Shown here one piece after another: positions 24,174 through 31,984 of a DNA stretch of 33,097 nucleotides. The DNA lies in the NCBI GenBank assembly GCA_016763315.1, contig JAESTZ010000051.1:1-33097 (forward strand), written 5' to 3'. The DNA is from Robiginitomaculum sp. (GTDB lineage: Bacteria > Pseudomonadota > Alphaproteobacteria > Caulobacterales > Maricaulaceae). Position numbers and translations under genes: made by a program. The notes beneath the pieces were generated by a model, which was not told the origin of the DNA, ran no database searches, and was given only the letters and a program-made list of their open reading frames with translations. How positions within the stretch are numbered: position 1 is the first letter of the stretch; the number at the start of each line of letters is the position of its first letter.

Positions 24174-24587
24174 ATGAAAATCAACCCAACCAGACCAACA
24201 CAATCTGTACGATCAACCAAGGCGAAAAAAACATCGTCAGCGAATGCGTTCACCCCTGCCTCTGGAAATGAACAGCAGCCGATAGCCACAATGACCGGGT
24301 CTTCTGCTATTGCTTCGGTTGACGCTTTGATCGCATTGCAAGCGGAACCGGAAATTAAAACTGTAATAGAAAAAGCTACAATGCGTGCGAATTCACTATT
24401 GGGTATATTAGATACAATCCGCATAAGCCTGCTTGATGGCGGGATACCGGAACGAACACTGAAACAATTGCTGTCTGCATTAGGCGAGCAAAGAGAAGAG
24501 ACCGGCGATCCGGCTTTGGAAGCGATTCTTGAACAAGTGGAAGTTAGGGCGCAAGTTGAGTTGGCCAAGCTCGAAACTATTAGATAA
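24174..24587 (+). CDS. fliX: Flagellar assembly regulator FliX
   Basis: A 137-residue protein. A disordered basic/Ser-Thr-rich N-terminus (about 1-48) is followed by the FliX core: SVDALIALQAEPEIK, ANSLLGILDTIRISLLDGGIP and DPALEAILEQVEVRAQVELAKLE. In Caulobacter FliX couples completion of early basal-body structure to FlbD/sigma-54 transcription of late flagellar genes. Its divergent orientation from flgI is the known Caulobacter arrangement. It is the only gene in its unit; dksA follows after 125 bases. The ribosome-binding site is weak. Confidence 0.9.
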   Translation: MKINPTRPTQSVRSTKAKKTSSANAFTPASGNEQQPIATMTGSSAIASVDALIALQAEPEIKTVIEKATMRANSLLGILDTIRISLLDGGIPERTLKQLLSALGEQREETGDPALEAILEQVEVRAQVELAKLETIR

Positions 24588-24712
24588 GCAACACCATAAA
24601 TTATGTAAGTTACTGTTATTTAATATTTTTTTCAGAATTGACCTAACCTTATCTCCCGTTATACTCCGCTCGCAATCTGGGACGGGGAACTTCATTTGAA
24701 CAGGAGTATGTT

Positions 24713-25141
24713 ATGTCATCTGCAAAGCCATTAACAACCAAACTGCCTGAAGGTTATAAACCTAATGACAGCGAAAAGTTCATGGGCGTAAAACAACAAC
24801 GCTATTTCACCCAATTATTGCTTAACTGGAAAGAAGACTTGTTAAACGAGTCACGTCAAACCATTTCTAATATGCAAACAGACAGTCTGTCCCACGCCGA
24901 TGCCGCAGATCGCGCCAGTTCGGAAACTGATCGCTCGCTTGAACTGCGGGCCAGCGACCGGCAACGCAAACTAATCTCTAAAATTGACGCAGCCATTCGG
25001 CGTATTGAAGACGGCTCATTTGGCTATTGTGAAGAAACAGGTGATCCTATTTCATTAGCTAGATTAGAGGCCAGACCTATTGCCACTTTCTCGCTAGACG
25101 CGCAGGAACGCCACGAGCGCAACGAGCGCGTTGGTCGCTAA
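24713..25141 (+). CDS. dksA: RNA polymerase-binding transcription factor DksA
   Basis: A 142-residue protein that enters the RNA polymerase secondary channel and acts with ppGpp. The coiled-coil tip DAADRA carries the two acidic residues Asp63 and Asp66. The zinc-finger region keeps only Cys106 (FGYCEETGDPI). The other three ligand positions are Thr109, Ser127 and Ala130, the one-cysteine, zinc-independent form known in Alphaproteobacteria. CAGGAG precedes the ATG. It converges with gltX, whose stop lies 7 bases away. Confidence 0.95.
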   Translation: MSSAKPLTTKLPEGYKPNDSEKFMGVKQQRYFTQLLLNWKEDLLNESRQTISNMQTDSLSHADAADRASSETDRSLELRASDRQRKLISKIDAAIRRIEDGSFGYCEETGDPISLARLEARPIATFSLDAQERHERNERVGR

Positions 25142-25147
25142 CGCATA

Positions 25148-26491
25148 CTAGCTCATTACGCCACGAAGCCGTGACTTAGCTTTTGCCGCACCCAATAGAG
25201 GTAAAACTACGCCCATATCCGGGCCGTGCTTTTGACCAGTCAAAGCCAACCGTAATGGCATAAACAGTGATTTACCCTTACGATCAGTTTGCGACTTCAA
25301 GGCCGCAGTCAAACCAGACCAACTATCATCGCCAACAGTATCCGGCACTAAGTCTGCGGCCATGTTCAAAAAATCACGATCCGCATCATCAATCGCCGGA
25401 GTAATTTCTTCATTTACCACTTGCATCCATAATCTGGCATCAGACAAAGCATTTAAATTACCACGAATAGCCAGCCAAAACGCCTCGCCACCATCTGCAT
25501 CAATATCAGCAAGCTTTTTCTGAATTACCGAATATTCAGCTTCGTGCAATAATTTGGTATTCAATGCAACTAATTCAATCGGATCGAACCTAGCCGGAGC
25601 TCTGGCAATTTTAGAAAAAGAAAATTCCGCAATCAACTCACCCAGATCATTACGCGCTTCAACGGGATCTGATGTGCCAATTTTTGCCAAAAGTGACAAG
25701 ATAGCCATCGGGTTGATTTGCTGCTCATCACGCAAGCCAGACACCGACAAAGTACCCAATCGCTTGGAAAGCTTAGCTCCATCAGCACCTACCAGTAATG
25801 AATGATGACCCATTTTCGGCGGGGTTACGCCCAAGGCTTGGAATATCTCTATCTGGGTTGCCGAATTGGTAACATGATCCTCACCGCGTACAATGTGAGT
25901 GATACCAAGATCAGTATCATCAACCACCGACGGCAAAGTGTACAAATAGCTACCATCGGCGCGAATTAGAACCGGATCAGACAATGAGCCCGTTTCAATT
26001 TTCTGATTACCACGGATCACATCGTCCCAAACAACCGCCGCTCCGGACAATTTGAAACGCCAGTGCGCCTGTTTACCTTGCGCATCAAGCTCTGCCCGCT
26101 GATCATCAGACATCTCAAGTGCTGCACGATTATATACTGGCGGTTTTCCTTGCGCTCGTTGTAATTTACGCTGGCGATCAAGATCATCAGCACTCTCATA
26201 GCACGGATATAACAAGCCTTTGGACTTCAACAATTCAGCCGCCGCATCATAAGCGGCAAATCGTGTAGATTGCTTGGCAGTTTCATCATGCAATAGCCCT
26301 AACCACTGCATGTCCTTAAAAATACCTTCCTCGAATTCTGCTGTAGAGCGTTCAAGATCAGTATCATCAATCCTAAGCAAGAAAACACCGTCATTGGCCT
26401 TGGCAAATAACCAGTTAAACAAAGCAGTACGGATATTGCCCACATGCAATTTGCCGGTAGGACTGGGGGCAAAACGAACCTTGACGGTCAT
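25148..26491 (-). CDS. gltX: Glutamyl-tRNA synthetase (GltX2-like)
   Basis: A 447-residue class I aminoacyl-tRNA synthetase charging tRNA with glutamate. FAPSPTGKLHVGNIRTALFNWLF contains the HIGH-type motif as HVGN (16-19), RIDDTDLERS follows, and the KMSKS-type loop reads KLSKR. HVGNIRTAL with RIDDTD resembles the second GluRS type of Alphaproteobacteria. Since gatA and gatB are present in the window, glutamine tRNA is probably made by amidation of Glu-tRNA(Gln), so this enzyme may be non-discriminating or tRNA(Gln)-directed (inference). GGAG lies 8 bases before the ATG. It ends in TAG. Confidence 0.95.
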   Translation of the reverse strand: MTVKVRFAPSPTGKLHVGNIRTALFNWLFAKANDGVFLLRIDDTDLERSTAEFEEGIFKDMQWLGLLHDETAKQSTRFAAYDAAAELLKSKGLLYPCYESADDLDRQRKLQRAQGKPPVYNRAALEMSDDQRAELDAQGKQAHWRFKLSGAAVVWDDVIRGNQKIETGSLSDPVLIRADGSYLYTLPSVVDDTDLGITHIVRGEDHVTNSATQIEIFQALGVTPPKMGHHSLLVGADGAKLSKRLGTLSVSGLRDEQQINPMAILSLLAKIGTSDPVEARNDLGELIAEFSFSKIARAPARFDPIELVALNTKLLHEAEYSVIQKKLADIDADGGEAFWLAIRGNLNALSDARLWMQVVNEEITPAIDDADRDFLNMAADLVPDTVGDDSWSGLTAALKSQTDRKGKSLFMPLRLALTGQKHGPDMGVVLPLLGAAKAKSRLRGVMS

Positions 26492-26548
26492 GGCGATAAC
26501 TCCAAAGAAAACATCTAAATAATTTAGCGGCAGTAACGCGTGGGACGG

Positions 26549-26725
26549 CTATTTGTCAACATCACCGGGCAAATGTTCCGGCTGATCTTCATCTGCGCCC
26601 GGCACCACATAAGAACCTTTTAACCAGCGGCCGAGGTCAACTTGACGACAACGATCGGAACAAAACGGTTTATGTGCTTGATCTGATGGCTTCTTACAAA
26701 GCGGGCATTTTAGTATTGATTTCAT
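26549..26725 (-). CDS. yacG: DNA gyrase inhibitor YacG (zinc-binding)
   Basis: A 58-residue protein with a C4 zinc site: Cys7 and Cys10 (CPLC), Cys22 and Cys26 (CSDRC), then QVDLGRWLKGSYVVPG as in YacG. In E. coli it binds GyrB and inhibits gyrase. I chose the ATG at 26725 because it overlaps the rng stop (ATGA); an ATG 18 bases upstream would precede the GGAGG ribosome-binding site. It is part of the infA-maf-rng run. Confidence 0.93.
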   Translation of the reverse strand: MKSILKCPLCKKPSDQAHKPFCSDRCRQVDLGRWLKGSYVVPGADEDQPEHLPGDVDK

Positions 26726-27765
26726 AGTGCCACCGCCTCCCATTGCTGACGAGAAAAATTATCTTCTCTCACCAACTTAAACCGCGACCCAATCCGGTTT
26801 ACCAGCTCTTCTTGCCAACCAATATTATCTTCCTCAAGCCAAGCAAAAATTGCCGCTCCAGCGCGTAATTTTAACTGTTTTGAAGTATTGGCCAAAGCCT
26901 CGTTTTCAAGTCCACGCAAGCTTTCCAAAGCAATAGTTTCCAAGGTTTTTTTACCATTGCGCCCCAGCAAAATTTCTGATGGTGAACGCATGGTTCGCCG
27001 GCGCAATAATTCAACAGTTCCAAAGCGCGACATTGGCAATAAATCAACTCTTGCCGGATCATGCTTTGCCATAGCGTTCAAAGCCGCAGCCAAAGCCGCA
27101 CGCTCGTTCTTTGTACGCATTGGCGCAAAATCAATAACTACAATTCCGCCCAATGAGCGTAAACGTAAATGCCGAAATGCGGTTTGAGCAGCTTTGTAAT
27201 TAAATTTACCGCCGGTTTGCGGCGAATTTGCCGTATCCACGTCTATGGCCACCAAAGCCCTGGTTTGCTCAATAGCGATATTTCCACCGCCGGGAATTGT
27301 TACTAATTTACCCAAAGCCTGATCTATGCTGGCGTCTATTTGCTCGCGGCCAGCACGATCGGCGGTTTCAACTTCTACACCACCTGGTAAATACATTCTT
27401 TGCACCAGAGACGGCGCAGCAGAAATTTGAGCATCATCGGGCAATAACATCAAATTAGGGCCTTTGCCGGGCAAGGCTTCACGGCTCACTTGCACCAGTA
27501 TTTTGGCGCCCTCGTGAATACTGGCCGGACGACCTTTTTTGCCAAATGGCAAAAAACCGGCCTCGCCCATCGGCAATTCAACAAAAGCTGCATTCAATCC
27601 GGCATCAACCTTAACCACTTTTCCCTGATGCTGGCTGCCCTCGGTTACTCGAGTTACACGCTCTGACCAGCGCTCTATTAGCAATTCAACCGCTTGCCCC
27701 TGATCATCAAACAGGCATGCACGAGTTTCACCTATTGCTTCATCAACCAAAACTGTTTCAGTCAT
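26722..27765 (-). CDS. rng: Ribonuclease E/G family protein
   Basis: A 347-residue endoribonuclease of the short alphaproteobacterial RNase G type. The ATG at 27765 overlaps the maf stop by 8 bases. An S1-like RNA-binding segment is present (QGKVVKVDAGLNAAFVELPMGEAGFLPF). The catalytic core has VAIDVDTAN and LGGIVVIDFAPM, which hold the metal-binding acidic residues. PMSRFGTVELLRRR follows. The long scaffold of RNase E and the Zn-link CPxCxG are absent. Likely roles are rRNA 5' maturation and mRNA decay. Confidence 0.92.
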   Translation of the reverse strand: MTETVLVDEAIGETRACLFDDQGQAVELLIERWSERVTRVTEGSQHQGKVVKVDAGLNAAFVELPMGEAGFLPFGKKGRPASIHEGAKILVQVSREALPGKGPNLMLLPDDAQISAAPSLVQRMYLPGGVEVETADRAGREQIDASIDQALGKLVTIPGGGNIAIEQTRALVAIDVDTANSPQTGGKFNYKAAQTAFRHLRLRSLGGIVVIDFAPMRTKNERAALAAALNAMAKHDPARVDLLPMSRFGTVELLRRRTMRSPSEILLGRNGKKTLETIALESLRGLENEALANTSKQLKLRAGAAIFAWLEEDNIGWQEELVNRIGSRFKLVREDNFSRQQWEAVAL

Positions 27766-28336
27766 TAGCCAACACCTTGTAACCAACTCCGGACAATAAT
27801 TTATAGGTTTCATGTAACGGCAAGCCCATCACATTGGAATATGAACCGTTTAGCCGCGAAACAAACATCTCCGCCATGCCCTGAATACCATAACCACCGG
27901 CTTTGCCCTGCCAGTCATTGCTGGCAATGTAACTATCAATTTCAAGATCAGTTAATCGTTTGAAATGCAGCCTAGTTTCCACAACTCGATGAACCTGTTT
28001 TCCATCAGCCAAGGTTAATGCCACACCCGTCCAAACGCGATGCGCCCGACCAGATAACATCTGCAAGAACTCTCTAGCTTCTAGCTGATCTTTCGGCTTA
28101 CCCAATATTCGCCGCCCCAAACCCACCACAGTATCAGCAGTAAGAGCCAAATCATGATCACCCAGATCACTTGCCAAGCCCTTTGCCAAACACAATCTTT
28201 TGGCTAACTCACGCGGAGTTTCACCGGATAATGGCGTTTCATCAATATCTGTGGGAGTGACTTTGGTCGGCACAACACCGATACGAGCCAGCAATTCCAG
28301 TCGGCGCGGGCTGCCGCTGGCTAACAAAAGCTGCAT
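27758..28336 (-). CDS. maf: Maf-family nucleoside triphosphate pyrophosphatase
   Basis: A 192-residue protein. The N-terminal LLASGSPRRLELLARIG is the Maf signature, with DIDETP and the catalytic-region TADTVVGLGRRILGKPKDQLEA following. YGIQGMAEMFVSRLNGSYSNVMGLPL is the conserved C-terminal block. Maf enzymes remove dTTP/UTP or modified nucleotides. The start overlaps the infA stop by one base (TAATG), and the end overlaps rng. Confidence 0.95.
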   Translation of the reverse strand: MQLLLASGSPRRLELLARIGVVPTKVTPTDIDETPLSGETPRELAKRLCLAKGLASDLGDHDLALTADTVVGLGRRILGKPKDQLEAREFLQMLSGRAHRVWTGVALTLADGKQVHRVVETRLHFKRLTDLEIDSYIASNDWQGKAGGYGIQGMAEMFVSRLNGSYSNVMGLPLHETYKLLSGVGYKVLAND

Positions 28337-28554
28337 TACTTAAACCGGTAAGTAATGCGACCCTTGCTCAAATCATAAGGGGTCATTTCAACCAGAACTT
28401 TATCACCGGCCAGAACCCTGATGCGGTTTTTGCGCATTTTGCCAGCAGTGTGCCCAATGATTTCATGGCCATTTTCCAGTTTCACCCGAAAAGTAGCATT
28501 AGGAAGAAGCTCGGTGATCTCCCCTTCAAATTCTAATAATTCTTCTTTAGCCAA
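28336..28554 (-). CDS. infA: Translation initiation factor IF-1
   Basis: A 72-residue OB-fold protein occupying the ribosomal A site during initiation. [45 protein letters not shown] and [14 protein letters not shown] are canonical. I place the start at TTG 28554: it has GGAAG 5 bases upstream and gives exactly the family length starting before AKEELLEF. An in-frame GTG at 28584 would add ten residues not seen in IF-1. It leads the maf-rng-yacG run. Confidence 0.95.
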   Translation of the reverse strand: MAKEELLEFEGEITELLPNATFRVKLENGHEIIGHTAGKMRKNRIRVLAGDKVLVEMTPYDLSKGRITYRFK

Positions 28555-28664
28555 TTGTACTTCCAATTCAATTTTACTGTCCACGCGCTATGCGCCGGTC
28601 TGTATAGGCTCGAAAAACACTCACGTCACTAGGTATTATAAGGTTTTTTAAGGACTTTATATCT

Positions 28665-29450
28665 CTATTCACCCGGTGAAGCGGAAGAACCGGCTAAAAT
28701 ACCGCCATCAATGGTAAGCTCGCTGCCATTCATATATGCCGCTTCATCAGAAGCCAACAGAACTGCAATAGCTGCCACTTCGCAAGGTTCGCCAAAACGG
28801 TGCATTGGAATATCTGCCACCAGTTTTTTCATGCTAGCCGCACGCTTATCGCCCTCACCTAGCATTGGCTCCCACATTGGCGTTAGAATTGCCGCCGGGT
28901 GAATAGAGTTACAACGGATATTTAGTCGTTCTTGCGCACAATAAAGAGCCACTGTTTTACTATGGTTACGAATAGCGGCCTTCGATGAAGCATAGGCCGC
29001 AGCAGCAGGTATCCCAACCATGCCAGAGCGTGAGGATATATTTATGATCGAGCCATTACCGCCATTTTTACGCATAGCGGCAATTGCATAACGACACCCC
29101 AAAAAAGTACCGTCAAGATTGACCTTATGTACTGCACGCCAATCTTGCAGACTGGCATTTTCTGGATCATGGGCAACCATGCCATGCTCGAAACCGGTAA
29201 TGCCGGCATTATTGACCAATACATCTAACACCGGCACTTCGCCTGCAATCCGCGCCCAGTCACTCTCGACAGAAACATCCAGCGGCAAAAACTGACAGCC
29301 AATATCCTTAGCCGCAACTTGACCGGCTTGTTGATCAATATCAGTCAAGTAAACTTGTGCACCCTCATCAACAAAAGCGCGAACTATAGCCTCGCCAATT
29401 CCGCGTGCAGCACCGGTCACAAGACATGTTTTTCCTGTTAATCGAGCCAT
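28665..29450 (-). CDS. SDR-family NAD(P)-dependent oxidoreductase
   Basis: A 261-residue classical short-chain dehydrogenase. It has TGAARGIGEA (cofactor loop), Asp in LTDID (favours NAD), NNAGITG, INISSRSG with the catalytic Ser, and YASSK with Tyr/Lys. The ATG at 29450 has AGGAG 9 bases upstream and gives the usual MARLTGKTCLVTG opening, so the longer frame is not used. MWEPMLGEG and GGILAG are at the C-terminus. Substrate unknown; steroid or other alcohol dehydrogenases share this form. It lies 66 bases downstream of gatB. Confidence 0.93.
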   Translation of the reverse strand: MARLTGKTCLVTGAARGIGEAIVRAFVDEGAQVYLTDIDQQAGQVAAKDIGCQFLPLDVSVESDWARIAGEVPVLDVLVNNAGITGFEHGMVAHDPENASLQDWRAVHKVNLDGTFLGCRYAIAAMRKNGGNGSIINISSRSGMVGIPAAAAYASSKAAIRNHSKTVALYCAQERLNIRCNSIHPAAILTPMWEPMLGEGDKRAASMKKLVADIPMHRFGEPCEVAAIAVLLASDEAAYMNGSELTIDGGILAGSSASPGE

Positions 29451-29516
29451 TTGATTAAACTCCTGCGAAAGTACAAATATGGGTATTACAAATCCACGGG
29501 TCAATCGGCCTTATCG

Positions 29517-30992
29517 TCACAGCAATTTGGAACGCAATATCTGGTTTACCGCTTGTGGATTGGCTTTGCCGCCGGATTTTTGCATCACCTGACCAACAAA
29601 CCAACCAAGTGTTTTCGGCTTATCCTTGACTGCCGCCGCCTGATCTGGATTGGCAGCAATTATTTCATCAATCATTGCCTCGATCGCACCGGTGTCGGTT
29701 ACTTGTTTTAGGCCACGATCCTCGACAATTTTGGCCGGATCACCGCCTTCATTCCAGCAAATCTCAAACACCTGCTTGGCAATTTTCCCGGAAATGGTTT
29801 TATCAACCATCATGGCAACAATCGTATTATTAGCCTGCGCTGATACTGGGCTGTTTTTGATCTCAATGTTTTCTTTGTTGAGCTTGCCAAACACTTCATT
29901 GATAACCCAATTAGCCGCTAACTTTTTGTCATTACCTTTGGCCACGTCTTCGTAATAAGCAGATTTTTCGCGATCACTAACCAACACAGATGCGTCATAA
30001 ACCGACAAGCCGTATTCGCCAACAAATCGCGCTCGCTTGGCGTCGGGCAATTCCGGCAAAGCTGACTTTATTCCGTCTACATATTCTTGGCTCAGCTTTA
30101 CCGGAAGTAAGTCAGGACAAGGGAAATAGCGGTAATCATGGGCATCTTCTTTCGAGCGCATGGTGCGGGTTTTTCCGGTATCAGCATTAAACAATCTGGT
30201 TTCTTGATCAATCTCGCCGCCAGCCTCAATAATCTCGATCTGCCGGCGGGCTTCGTATTCAATCGCTTGAGCGATAAAACGCATCGAATTGACGTTTTTA
30301 ATTTCGCAACGGGTTCCTAATTCACTGCCGGGCTTGCGTACTGATACATTTACATCAGCCCGCAAATTTCCTTTTTCCATATCGCCATCGCAAGTTTCAA
30401 GATAACGCACGAGGGATCTAACTTTTTTCACATAACCAGCAGCTTCGGCCGAGGAGCGCATATCCGGTTTGGAAACAATTTCCATCAAGGCAACACCGCA
30501 ACGATTTAGATCGACATAAGTCGAATTTGGGTCAAGATCATGAATGGATTTACCGGCATCTTGCTCAAGGTGCAGTCTCTCAATACCAACCACAATCGGA
30601 TCAGAGCCGTCCACATCAACTTCTATTTCGCCCTCGCCAACAATCGGGTGGTAAAGCTGGCTGATCTGATAGCCTTGCGGCAGATCAGGATAAAAATAGT
30701 TCTTACGATCAAAGCGCGAATACAGGTTAATTTCGGCATTCAAACCAAAACCAGTACGCACTGCTTGCTCGACACAAAACTCGTTTAACACCGGCAACAT
30801 GCCCGGCATCGCCGCATCAACCAATGAAACTTGCGTGTTTGGCTCGGCGCCAAATTCGGTCGAAGCTCCAGAAAACAACTTGGCTTTACTCGCCACTTGC
30901 GCATGGATTTCCAGACCAATAATGATCTCCCAATCACCGGTGGCTCCGGTGATACAGTCTTTTTTATCGGCTACTCGTTTTGCTGTAAACAT
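29517..30992 (-). CDS. gatB: Asp/Glu-tRNA amidotransferase subunit B
   Basis: A 491-residue subunit of GatCAB, which amidates Glu-tRNA(Gln) or Asp-tRNA(Asn). [61 protein letters not shown] and [10 protein letters not shown] are diagnostic. The YqeY-like tail domain is complete, ending [15 protein letters not shown] purine-rich AAAGAGAAAAGATA precedes the ATG. The nearest repeat copy ends 19 bases upstream of the start, so the repeat cluster sits in its leader. Confidence 0.96.
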   Translation of the reverse strand: MFTAKRVADKKDCITGATGDWEIIIGLEIHAQVASKAKLFSGASTEFGAEPNTQVSLVDAAMPGMLPVLNEFCVEQAVRTGFGLNAEINLYSRFDRKNYFYPDLPQGYQISQLYHPIVGEGEIEVDVDGSDPIVVGIERLHLEQDAGKSIHDLDPNSTYVDLNRCGVALMEIVSKPDMRSSAEAAGYVKKVRSLVRYLETCDGDMEKGNLRADVNVSVRKPGSELGTRCEIKNVNSMRFIAQAIEYEARRQIEIIEAGGEIDQETRLFNADTGKTRTMRSKEDAHDYRYFPCPDLLPVKLSQEYVDGIKSALPELPDAKRARFVGEYGLSVYDASVLVSDREKSAYYEDVAKGNDKKLAANWVINEVFGKLNKENIEIKNSPVSAQANNTIVAMMVDKTISGKIAKQVFEICWNEGGDPAKIVEDRGLKQVTDTGAIEAMIDEIIAANPDQAAAVKDKPKTLGWFVGQVMQKSGGKANPQAVNQILRSKLL

Positions 30993-31011
30993 TATCTTTT
31001 CTCTTTGTTGA

Positions 31012-31056
31012 TCACCCCCTCCGCCCCTTGGGCACCTCCCCCATCAAGGGGGAGGA
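31012..31056 (+). repeat. Two-hairpin repeat, copy A1 (plus orientation)
   Basis: Box TCACCCCCTCCG (31012-31023), a variable hairpin GCCC-CTT-GGGC (31023-31033), then the constant hairpin CCTCCCCC-ATCAA-GGGGGAGG (31035-31055). It is paired head-on with A2. Confidence 0.93.
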
Positions 31057-31080
31057 AAAAGGAATATTTTTTCTTTCTAA

Positions 31081-31131
31081 TCCTCCCCCTTCATGGGGGA
31101 GGTGGGCACGTCAGTGCTCGGAGGGGGTGAC
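31081..31131 (-). repeat. Two-hairpin repeat, copy A2 (minus orientation)
   Basis: Box at 31119-31130 (reverse strand TCACCCCCTCCG), variable hairpin GCAC-GTCA-GTGC (31106-31117), constant hairpin CCTCCCCC-TTCAT-GGGGGAGG (31082-31102). It encodes the last seven residues of the DUF559 protein, and the stop codon lies in the variable-hairpin loop. Confidence 0.93.
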
Positions 31132-31473
31132 GTTCGATAAATGCTCGCGCACCCGCATCATAACCCCTTCCAAATTCTGATCAATTTCATTGTTCCAAAA
31201 TCGTAAGACAGTAAACTCTTCTTTTTCCAATTCTGCATCGCGTAGATCATCTGAGTGCTTATAGACCATTTCGCTATGCTGGCTTCCGTCCAGTTCGATA
31301 ACCAGTTTTGCACTAAAACAAACAAAGTCTAGAATGAAACTCTGAAATGGAACCTGTTTTCTAAATTTATGCCCTTCTTTTCGTAAGTCTTTCAAATGCA
31401 CCCAAAGCATGGCTTCCTGCTTGGTTAGGTTTTTACGCATGGTTCGCGCTAAAGGTTGAAGCCTGTGACTCAT
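31111..31473 (-). CDS. DUF559-domain endonuclease-like protein, repeat-bracketed
   Basis: A 120-residue protein of the DUF559 family, related to very-short-patch-repair (Vsr-like/PD-(D/E)XK) endonucleases. The core reads RTMRKNLTKQEAMLWVHLKDLR, FRKQVPFQSFILDFVCFSAKLVIELDGSQH and VLRFWNNEI. The acidic ILDF...VIELDG and the following GSQH fit the nuclease active site. The ATG at 31473 follows CGGAGGGGGTGAT, the end box of repeat A3, which acts as the ribosome-binding site. The C-terminal NVTPSEH comes from repeat A2. It sits between gatA and gatB. The target and role are unknown; a mobile or repeat-associated origin is inferred. Confidence 0.88.
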   Translation of the reverse strand: MSHRLQPLARTMRKNLTKQEAMLWVHLKDLRKEGHKFRKQVPFQSFILDFVCFSAKLVIELDGSQHSEMVYKHSDDLRDAELEKEEFTVLRFWNNEIDQNLEGVMMRVREHLSNVTPSEH

Positions 31474-31474
31474 A

Positions 31475-31521
31475 TCACCCCCTCCGCCCCTTTGGGGCAC
31501 CTCCCCCATCAAGGGGGAGGA
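31475..31521 (+). repeat. Two-hairpin repeat, copy A3 (plus orientation)
   Basis: Box TCACCCCCTCCG (31475-31486), variable hairpin GCCCC-TTT-GGGGC (31486-31498), constant hairpin CCTCCCCC-ATCAA-GGGGGAGG (31500-31520). Read leftward, its box is the ribosome-binding site of the DUF559 gene. Confidence 0.93.
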
Positions 31522-31594
31522 TTAAACAGAAACAACAACCTTGTCCGCGCCCTTGATGGGAAAAAATTATGGTTGCAATACCCATTCTATTTTC

Positions 31595-31644
31595 TCCTCC
31601 CCCTTGATGGGGGAGGTGGCGGCGAAGCCGTCGGAGGGGGTGAT
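31595..31644 (-). repeat. Two-hairpin repeat, copy A4 (minus orientation)
   Basis: Constant hairpin CCTCCCCC-TTGAT-GGGGGAGG (31596-31616), variable hairpin CGGC-GAA-GCCG (31620-31629), box CGGAGGGGGTGA at 31632-31643. A fragment CCCTTGATGGG at 31550-31560, between A3 and A4, may be a decayed fifth copy. A4 ends 16 bases from the stop of the small membrane-protein gene. Confidence 0.92.
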
Positions 31645-31659
31645 ATAGGTGTAAATAGC

Positions 31660-31983
31660 TCAACCCTTTTTCCCATCATCAGACCCGAACAAGGCTTTGC
31701 CCGATGCATCATTGTTAATCCGCTGTAACACCAACCAAATCCGATACAAATATTCTATAATAAAGCCAATTCCAGCCAAAACAGCAGGCTCCACAAGTGC
31801 TTTACCAATAACAGTAATAAACATGTAGGTAGATAAATCTTTCGCGACCCAAGCGCCGGACAGCGGCTTCCACGCACTTGCTATACCCAGCAATGCAATA
31901 ACCAAAAAAACCAATGCTATGATGATGAATGTAAAAGCTATTTTGCTTTTGAAATAATCATAGAATTTCCAAGCCATTTTCAT
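31660..31983 (-). CDS. Small two-segment membrane protein, function unknown
   Basis: A 107-residue protein that I do not recognise. The ATG at 31983 follows the gatA stop by one base (TGATATG), implying re-initiation by ribosomes leaving gatA. Hydrophobic segments lie at about 14-36 (FTFIIIALVFLVIALLGIA) and about 50-80, followed by a charged C-terminal tail. It has no relation to amidotransferase subunits, and in particular is not GatC. A second ATG at 31977 would also be usable. Confidence 0.7.
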   Translation of the reverse strand: MKMAWKFYDYFKSKIAFTFIIIALVFLVIALLGIASAWKPLSGAWVAKDLSTYMFITVIGKALVEPAVLAGIGFIIEYLYRIWLVLQRINNDASGKALFGSDDGKKG

Positions 31984-31984
31984 A

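Noticed and set aside
26492..26548. tRNA gene downstream of yacG
   Set aside because: The 57-base gap is too short and shows no cloverleaf or TTCGAATC-type arm.
31012..31644. CRISPR array
   Set aside because: There are only four copies in alternating orientation with unequal spacing and internal hairpins, and no cas genes.
31456..31728. Plus-strand frames across the repeat cluster, also 30831-31130
   Set aside because: They are made of repeat sequence and the antisense of gatB/DUF559, with Pro/Gly-rich translations typical of such repeats.
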